From assembly GCA_039602395.1 (NCBI GenBank), contig JBCNJP010000003.1, positions 67,987,917 through 68,051,916 of the forward strand: DNA of 64,000 bases, given 5' to 3'. Source of the stretch: Deinandra increscens subsp. villosa (Eukaryota; Streptophyta; Magnoliopsida; Asterales; Asteraceae). The number at the start of each line of letters is the position of its first letter. The first letter of the stretch is position 1. Both the position numbers and the translations under genes were made by a program. The notes under the pieces are model-generated. The model ran no database searches and was not told the DNA's origin. It was given only the letters and a program-made list of their open reading frames with translations. This document shows, piece by piece, positions 55,830 through 64,000 of this stretch.

Positions 55830-56220
55830 CGAATGTATATTTCAATTAGTTGATATTAAACTTCTCATATGAATAGTGATGTTCTATGCTTTGTTTGTAT
55901 GAAATGAAGATTGAAATTATGAATATATTCATGTAAGTATTTCAAATGAGATAGAAATTTAGCCACAAAACATTACAAAGTCAGTAAAATATATCCAAAT
56001 TAGCAAAACCCAAAACACATTTTCAAGACAAAAAAAAAGGAAATTTTGAGTGGAAATTAGGGAACCAACAGAAAGAAAAAAAACTAAAATCAATATTATG
56101 AAAGAAAAAAAAAACTAAATTCAATGTTATGAAAAAAAATCAAAACACATTTACCTGATTGTCTTTACCTATGAAAATTATCTCTACCAGTTTTGACTAA
56201 GACAAAGTAGACTGCTACTA

Positions 56221-56340
56221 AACTAAATAGCATCACAGGTCCTATATATGAGTTTAAAGTCAAACTAAATAGCATCACAGGTCCTATATATGAGTTTAAA
56301 GTCAAACTAAATTGCATATATATGAGTTTATAGTCATATT
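56221..56340. repeat. 42-bp tandem repeat, about 2.8 copies
   Basis: Copies start at 56221, 56263 and 56305 with unit AACTAAATAGCATCACAGG...; the last copy is diverged. Confidence 0.95.
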
Positions 56341-57459
56341 GAGAAACTGCACCAGCAGAGATCAAAGATTCAAACGCAAAGAGCCAAGAGAACCAAATCA
56401 GCCCAAAAAGGTAAAAAAGTTACTATCAGCTAAATTTAGAATGCTCTAATTAAAAAGGTCAACTATACGGTTGGAGGATATTGATTGAACTAACACAATA
56501 ATTAGAAATTCAATGCTAAAAGATAATCAAGAGCAATTAAACAAACATAGAGAGAGTACTCACAAAAAGCAGAAACAGGCAAGCTAGCAAATATGAACCT
56601 GCAACATTATACAAAATATTGACCAAATCTGATAGGACATGCAAGCACCTCAAAAAACTTTAGCCTATCATCATGAGGTAGAATAATTACCACCATAAAC
56701 TCGTTTATAACACATATTAAAGGAGTTTAATAACTGTCAACACACAACTTCTACACATAATCAGTACACAACACATAACATAGATATTTACATTTATACA
56801 GACAATTCAAAATCTATCCGTGGCTATCCGTGTGTCTTGTTATATTTGTATGATGCATTTGTTCCGATAGAGAAAAGTAATTTAGAAGGAAAGTATAAAA
56901 GTATACTTTTGACTTAAATAGTTAAGTCTAATAAATTAATTCAGTTACCTCTCTTGAAGCTCATCAAGTAAATAAAGGCAGTTCCTTCAAGGAAAGTACA
57001 AACAAATTAATCTATCTATAAAGACCACTTTAAGAAACATTACCTGGTAACTGGTACACCAACTTATCCATCACTTCTATATAACAGGGGATTGCATCCT
57101 TGAGTTCTCCAAACTCCATTAAATAATGTCCTCTTCCAAGTCCTATATATGTTAAAAGAAAAGCTAAGAAGATATTATAAAGTAATATTTAGTAATTCTC
57201 GAATAACAAAATGAAAAGGTCACACGTGAGACCATCAAGTTTCAAGCATACCTCCTCGCATGCTTTCAACTTAGGATGAATATTAGGGAAAACTCCCCAT
57301 GTGGAGACTTTGTATCTTTGTATGGTAGAAGGAATCAATATATCTAGTAATTTGGTTTAGGACCAATTCAATCAATTAATTTTACACTTCATTGTGGTAG
57401 ACATCATGAAAAAACGTTGTAATATTTATAAGAATTTTTTTGTAGAAAGGTATAAAACA

Positions 57460-58083
57460 CTATGCAGTTAATACGGTAAAAATTCGGAATACGGTCGAGG
57501 ACCGAGATATGGGATATCGGTTATCTCGGTGAAATATCGGTGGGATATCGGTCATCTTAATACATACATAAAAAATTTATATATATATATTATATACGTA
57601 AAACACCAATATACTAATAATATTAATAGTAATATGAATGTAAATATCCAAAAGGGTCGGTATTAATAGTAATACGAAGTACGAAATAACATTCAAAACT
57701 ATAATTAAAACACAATCTAAGGGTAAGCCATGAAATCCTTGTTTTTAACGAGAGTTTACGAATCATAATTTTACTTTTTTAGCTTGTTAGGGCTTGTAAT
57801 TGATACCGATTCTAATTGGATGTTTAACATGTTTGGGATCTAAACTCTTTAAAGCAAAAAATGGGCCCAATTAGATGAAAAATAGACTCAAAAAGTTCAA
57901 ACCGTATTTTTCCGATATATCACCGTATTTTTGGTATAAAAAACAGCGATATATCGGTCGATACGACCGAATTTATCGGTACCGTATTTTTCCACCGTAT
58001 TTTTGAACCGTATTTTTTGATAGGTCCGATAACCGATATCCCACCGATATCCCGGTGGGATATCGGCCGTATTAACTGCATAG
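57460..58083. mobile_element. hAT-type MITE, copy 2 (624 bp)
   Basis: Same terminal repeats as copy 1, different 8-bp TSD ATAAAACA (57452-57459 and 58084-58091), same length and no difference seen. A separate, recent insertion of the same source. Confidence 0.95.
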
Positions 58084-58091
58084 ATAAAACA

Positions 58092-59663
58092 TAAGTAAAT
58101 GTTTCTGCAACTATTTTATTTGTAGTCATGGAACAAAGTTCACGCAATAGACTCTCAAGTGTCTGTGGAAACATGGGGAAATGGGTTAATTTCTTTAGAA
58201 AAAATAGTGATTAATTATAGAGTTCTTTTCATTCAGACGTAATTTCCAGGTTCAAGATCTCTATGGTTGTTGCAAATGTGCAATGAGCTTATATGGGTTA
58301 CAATGATAGTTTATTGGTTTTCATTGTCGACTACAGTCATATGTATGAGTTAATGAAATTTTCTTTTCAATTCTTGTTATCACTATCAATTCTATGATGA
58401 TGAAAAATGAAATAATTTTTTAAATGGATACTAACTTGCTGACCAATGTATTCAATGATAGTCCTCTTTAAAGTCAAACTGTGTTAATCAGTAAGCATAT
58501 CTAAGCTGTGTTAATCAGTAAGCATATCTAAATTCTGAAGTGTTTACCATTTTGGATATAAGACAAACTGCAACTTATAATTAAATATGTAAGTTTGACG
58601 TTGTAGTATTAGTAGTTGTACCTTGTATTCCTCTGGTTCATTTATCTTCAGATCAGCAATTGTGAAGCCAGTTGTAGGTCAGAGATTGGACTTTCGTTTG
58701 CCTGTAAGTTCCTGAAAATGTGCAGTGAAAACATTGGTCAATAGCTATACATGTGTTTGTGGTTTTCATTTATAAGTACCTGTCAATGATCTCTTTCAGA
58801 TTGTGCAAGGGTGGATAGATGTGTTTGCAACACATCTTTTATGTGTTGGAAACACATCTTGGATCGAATATAAGTTAACAGGTGCCACCAAAATAAAATT
58901 TTATGATGCATTTATAAGTACCTTTCAATGATTTCTATCGGAAGAAATGTATCCTGATAGAGATCACTAAACTTAAACACGGTTTATGGTATTTGGCGAG
59001 AGAATTTGCTTATAAAGGAAACAGGTGCACCGCTGCATTTGTGCCTGCTACTATATACGCAAATTGATGTAACTTATAGCCTTATAAATCAGTTCATAAG
59101 AACACTATCCAAGGGAATTCTAAAGTTGCTAACAGAAACATAAAACATTGATTTCAAAATAGGATTGAATTTTAAAACATATTTTAATACATTTACAATC
59201 ATATACATAACTGCAGTTCCAAACAATTAAAAAGTTAAAAGTCATCTCAGTTCTGAAATTAGTAACAACATCTACTCTGGAGTGTTTCTCCATTATGTAT
59301 TTACAGTTCATACAGAAATCATACAAAAATTAGACAGTCAAAATAACATATACTCTGAAAATTTACACTCAATTTTAATTGAGAAATCATGTTCATATTA
59401 TTATTTCTTTTTAGTGTTGTTTTAAACATACATTTAAAAAACCATCAGAAATCCGATGATATTAAGGTTTCACTAATTAGGGTTTCATGAAAACCCCTAA
59501 AACTGGTAACCAAATACGGCTGTTAAGCCGGCAATAGGCAGTAGCCGCACATACCACAACCCACAAACCCAAAACCGATTCAATGAAAACGTTAGCACAA
59601 CGGCCGGGTGCAACAAAGAAATCGGCGATCAGATACGTACCCGGCGACGTCTTCAAGATATGA

Positions 59664-59694
<31 letters not shown>

Positions 59695-60027
59695 TTTGCT
59701 AACATCCGAAGAGCTTAGAGATCTCTACTCAGATCCAAAGAGCAATGAAAGATCACCGCCCTCCGATCGCCATCCAGATCGGAAAATGGCACTGCAAAAG
59801 TCGTCGACAGCGAGCGAGAGAGGGCTAGGTCGTCACCAGATCTTTAAGAGAGGAAAGAAACCAGATCTTGCATAAGGATACTGGACACGCGTGTGTCACC
59901 GCCACGATCATCCAGTAGGGTAAAACCAAGTAGTACCACCGCCGAAAAAGCCCAACGTTGAATTTACATCTGGCATCCACAGTGTTTTTAGTGTGACTGA
60001 CACGTAATTCAAAACGTTATATAAATA

Positions 60028-60030
<3 letters not shown>
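58092..60030. other. Helitron B 5' part, no gene recognised
   Basis: Includes a 26-bp direct repeat (CTGTGTTAATCAGTAAGCAT, 58479 and 58506), CAACACATCTT repeats near 58830, and a GA microsatellite (59665-59690) inside a CpG-rich segment that looks like a captured promoter or 5' UTR. No protein family recognised. Confidence 0.4.
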
Positions 60031-60069
<39 letters not shown>

Positions 60070-61048
60070 TTGATTCATGCTAGGTTATGTATAAATAATA
60101 TACTTATGATTAGATTAGTATTAAATTAACTTTTGAAGAATATATGTGACCTTTGTGATTCCATGAAAAATCAATATATATTGTGGCATCATAAGAATAA
60201 ATAGTTTCATCTAAAATCTCTTGTCGTCGCATGTTAGTTTTAGCCATGACCTATCTCCTGACCACGATCGTACGTTGTCACCATAATAAAATCACTAACG
60301 AGTCGTCGAGTCGATTGTGTCGTGAAATTATTTATTTATTTACCTTGATTAGTCGTGAATGTCGTCTTGGGGTATATTCATTTCGTTTCATGAAGTCATT
60401 CATTCATTTGTGTCTCCATATCAGGTGTAGCCCTTCTTTCATTTAAATGTTTTGGGGTGCAACATGTACCATTATTCAAAAATATCTAAACGCTTTATTA
60501 TGAAATCAAACATGCAATTCTATGTGCTCTATGTGTGATACCCTGATTATGTGATATTTGTGGATTATTTGTGTGGTATTCTCTAATCGCTAGTCGCTAG
60601 TTTCTAATCACATGTGTACCACTAACCATCGAGCCATGGAAACAATGATAGATATATTGGCTGACAACCCACCTGACCTGCCTCGCGTTGGCGCCGGTTG
60701 ATTGCTCCCTTATTGTCTAGGTTTGGTGCACATCACTCATACTTGTTGATCATGATTAGATATTTACACTTGACTAATTGAATCACAAAGTTGTAATCTA
60801 TGTAGTATACTAAACCTATGTTTACTCACCAACTACTTGTAGTTAACTTGTATTTTGTGCATGTTGCAGGCTTTGCTATTTGATTTTGATGATCATGATG
60901 ATAACACCATAGGATGCATGCGGCTAGTGTGACCTAAATCAATAAAGTTAATATGTTATTCGTGACTGTTATAAGTGAATTAGTGGTGGAACCAGAACTT
61001 TTCAACTGGGGGGTCATAACATAAAATTTTCTTTTACATAAGTGTATC
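60031..61048 (+). other. Return to the duplicated LTR-like sequence
   Basis: An AT tract (60031-60066), then a match to 38950-39693 up to 60811, then unique sequence with ACTCACCAACTACTTGT and TGCATGTTGCAGG, a pattern I associate with chromovirus LTR ends, and AATAAAG near 60940. At 60980-61015 GTGGTGGAACCAGAAC resembles an hAT-type terminus, without a partner. Confidence 0.45.
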
Positions 61049-61121
61049 TGTAACACCCCAAAATTTTATGACTTAAATTATATACGTGTGCTATATTTGT
61101 TAAGTAGCTGAAATGCATGTG

Positions 61122-61175
<54 letters not shown>

Positions 61176-63084
61176 GATAGTGAAACGCCACGATTCGCAT
61201 ACGAATATTTGACACGACATTCGAGGAAACATCAAGAGGCAAATTTATAGAATATAAGAGATAATAAAAAAATAAAGATCGTGGGCGCAGACGGATCTCA
61301 AATCTGAGTTATAACAAAGCGGGAAAACGCAAAATAGTGATTTGGGCCCGGTTTGTAATAAACCGTATTTAAGCACGAACGTCACTAAATTAACACCGAG
61401 ACAAAAATAGAATATCAGGTAATGCTAAATACTTGATTATAATCATTAAAAAAGATAATTGCGATGTTCGGCACGAGAAACAGTGAAACCGGCAACCGTT
61501 GTTATGCGATAATAACCGAAATCAATTCGGTTAGCCGTTCGAGATGATATTAATTACTCGGCAAAGCATAAATAATTATTATAATAATAGTTAAGTATTT
61601 CGGTCAGGACGACGTATTCGGTCTGTTAAACGGCCGAGATCACGACGCTGATTAGACGCGCTTTCTACCGTGTAGTTAAATGAATATTCAACGGTTAACG
61701 TTATAACCGAAGAATAAATATAGCAATTAATATTTATTTGACACCCGTAATATTTTAAACGTTCGAGAATTTTTATAAACCGTTTATAAAATGTTATATT
61801 ATTTTACGGGTATAATATCTGTATATTTAATCCTACACCACATAATATATTATTTACCTTTTGCTTGTTGCATACTTCTCAAACATCTATCTGTCGAATT
61901 GATGGTATGACTCAACTTTCAAATTGAATTATCATTGTACATACGTGTAGAAATTTTATGTACTTGCTTTACATATAAATACATACATACAGTACTCAAA
62001 CAATTCACCAAATCACAATTCATACACACACAAATAAACCAGTTACGACAAAAGAAGGAAAACATAATGTAAGAATGAGAGAGAGAAAGCAGCACAGCAG
62101 AAACTCTCCTCTCTCTCCCTTCGTTTTTCCGTCGAAGACACCCTCACCCACTTACGATTTTCCGGCAGCGAAGCCACCTCCCCCTCGTTTTCTAGATGTC
62201 GGCGACTGCCGTGTGGCTCCCCTCTCCGGCGAGCACTCTCCCTCCTCCCCTTAATCTCGTTGTTCCCGGCTGACACCCACCTCGCACCTCCGCTCGATTT
62301 GCCGGCGACACAATCCGCCACCCTACTCCGTCATTTTAAACAGACGACTGCAGCAGCGGCCCAATAACTCCGACATCCTCCCTTCGAACTCACTGACGAG
62401 GCAGCAGCAACAACACAACCGGCTCTCGTCTGACAATCTTCTGCCGGTGCTACTCTGCACAACGGCAGCCCACACCGGCGAGCTTCCCTCGTTTTTCCGG
62501 CGAACCCGACAGTTCTGGCGGGCCAATGGCCATCTCCGGTGACGATGGCGGCAGCAATGATGCACCGGACAATGGCAGCGAGCGGCGGCAGTAGCTTGTA
62601 GATGGTGGTGGAAGGTGGTGATTGCAAACGGGTCCAAAACCCGGTAAAACTCGGTACGACCGTCCTAACTTTTGGTTAACTTTCGGTAACGCTCGGTTGA
62701 AGACAAGGGAAGACGGCGACAATAGTGAACACCTGGGATGGTGGTGAGTGGTGGCGGTGATCTGCGGTTATTAACAGTGAACAATGGTGGCCGCGATTCA
62801 AGTTAGAAAAGGAGGCGTCAAGTTAAACCCGGTTAAGTTCGGTAGAGTTTTCGGTGACGTAACGAGGTCCAAACGACGAACCGACAACGAGGAAATGCTC
62901 GTGGCGAGAAACTAGTCCGGAAAGACTATTTATTTGTCCAAATCGGACACCGTTATTATTCGGTTATTTTGGAACTCGTTTCACGACCCGTCAAAAAGGT
63001 AATCACGTTATATTTTTATCATTCAAAATATCACTATTCGATTAAAGTTTATAAAGTCGGTTAAATGATATAAAAATATTTGAG

Positions 63085-63134
<50 letters not shown>

Positions 63135-64000
63135 GGATTTTATTAAATTGATTTAAAAGAAAATAAGAATTAGAATATTAAATATATAAACTTAGGGTTT
63201 TCTAGCCGTTGTGCTATCAAAACCGAGCAAATAGTAATGAACCAAGCTTTGAAATTTTAAAGCATGATATGAAATGTAATAACGGATAATACCCTAAGTC
63301 AGTTTTGAATGAAAATGAATTTTGATAAAGAAATGAGAATAACGGGAAATTAGGGTTTTCAAATATGATTATTTAATATAAAATAATCCGAAGGGTATAG
63401 AGACGTGATTTTTGAAATGGAACTATGTTTATATATATAATAAGTATATATAAAATTAAAATGGATAAATGATAAAGTATTTAAAGAGTTAATCGGATAT
63501 TTAGAAGTTCGCGCGGACCGGAAGGGTAGACGCCTGTACACTGGGGTTTCTGGCAAAAGCGAGGGTGTCGCATAAATCCCAACTGGGAAATGGCATCCCT
63601 CACTCGGCGATCTCGGGGTGAGCGTTTACTTATAGGAATGCGTGTCTTCATATTATCAACAATGGAAAAGGATAATGGCCTAAAGGGCATTTTGGTCATT
63701 TTGACCTTTAAAAGAAATAAACTTAATAACTAAGTATTATTAAGTTAATAAAGAGTTAAAATAAACATAGAAAATGTTTATTATATTAAACCTTGCGTTA
63801 ACACCGTACAATGCGCGATTAGGTTTAATTGGAAGGCATAGCATAAGTTTTTCTCTGAATTAACAACTTAAGAGAATAAGGTGAGTTCTATGAGCCCACT
63901 TTTATATGTTTTAATATTTTCGGGTTGATATAGATGCAATGATATATATTCAACTGTTTACTTGAAAAGTATTTGAGATGCCTTTACTTGTTTTGTGTTG
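61049..64000 (+). mobile_element. Long LTR start, runs off the window
   Basis: Starts TGTAACACCCCAAAATTTTATG. It has a TATA box (TATAAAT, 61974-61980), then a leader of pyrimidines and a GC-rich part (62100-62900) whose ORFs on both strands are chance products of composition. Two AT microsatellites (61129-61172 and 63089-63130). No PBS before the window ends, so the LTR is over 2.9 kb or interrupted. Probably gypsy/chromovirus. Confidence 0.5.

Larger units (their letters stand above)
54876..60030 (-). mobile_element. Helitron-like element B
   Basis: The minus-strand 3' end CTAG (54876-54879) is preceded by a perfect 8-bp stem (CGACCCGC / GCGGGTCG, 54885-54908), separated from the end by about five bases. 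This is the same arrangement as element A. Its 5' TC end could not be fixed; the sequence fades into an AT tract near 60000-60066. It contains an RPA-like exon, a MITE, a 42-bp tandem repeat and a CpG-rich, 5'-UTR-like part (59500-59960). Only 12 bases lie between elements A and B, and both have the same orientation. Confidence 0.6.
41110..60811. repeat. Large duplicated block, copy 2, with Helitron insertion
   Basis: Begins at the gap with sequence equal to 29735 on. Offset is 11375 in LTR 3, about 11414 in gag and about 11420 further on. It runs with copy 1 to 50317, is interrupted to about 60030, then follows copy 1 again (60067 = 38950) to 60811. Confidence 0.95.

Noticed and set aside
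61014..61235. Ile-Tyr repeat ORF
   Set aside because: Translation of the AT microsatellite at 61129-61172.
62043..62722. GC-rich minus-strand ORFs in the last LTR
   Set aside because: Composition-driven, overlapping ORFs in several frames downstream of an LTR TATA box; no motif.

Overview
This is plant nuclear DNA, almost wholly made of transposable elements. The case for a plant is direct: Ty1/copia and Ty3/gypsy retrotransposons with plant tRNA primer sites, PIF/Harbinger and hAT-type DNA elements, Helitron termini, GT-AG introns and AT-rich spacers. The copia element's extra ORF resembles a longin-like ORF family I associate with Asteraceae repeats, so an Asteraceae genome is plausible, but this is inference. 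I see no intact cellular gene. The one recognisable host gene is a broken protein disulfide isomerase (PDI) pseudogene.

Layout. (1) 71-13353 is a PIF/Harbinger deletion derivative with TAA target-site duplications (TSDs). Its ORF1 was split by a complete 11.6-kb Sirevirus-like copia element (715-12340; 387-bp LTRs, TSD GAGAT). The copia element carries gag, pol and a further long plus-strand ORF. (2) 13357-18786 holds PDI exon pieces. They are separated by a small MITE, two hAT-type elements, a second Harbinger copy with a dead transposase, and a probable solo LTR. (3) 18787-20201 has copia debris and a repeat that recurs later. (4) 20202-30489 is a Tat-clade gypsy element (gag, PR, RT, two RNase H domains, INT). 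Its 3' region carries a gene on the opposite strand whose three introns keep the frame. Its second LTR also serves as the first LTR of a truncated copy (to about 31190). (5) 29735-39693 is a stack of decayed copia, hAT and LTR pieces ending near a 500-N gap (40610-41109). (6) 41110-60811 repeats block 5 almost exactly, except for a 9.7-kb insertion of two Helitron-like elements (50318 to about 60030) in an AT tract. Each Helitron carries an apparently identical 624-bp hAT-type MITE. (7) 61049-64000 is the start of another long LTR that runs off the window.

The elements are nested in a readable order: PDI gene, then Harbinger and hAT insertions, then copia into Harbinger; in the right half, old copia, then hAT and LTR insertions, then duplication (or two haplotypes placed in series), then Helitrons in one copy only. 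Most ORFs are retrotransposon proteins with stops or frameshifts. The strongest candidates for something under-described are the antisense spliced gene in the Tat element, the 834-codon ORF after pol in the copia element, and the duplicated block with a Helitron pair in one copy.
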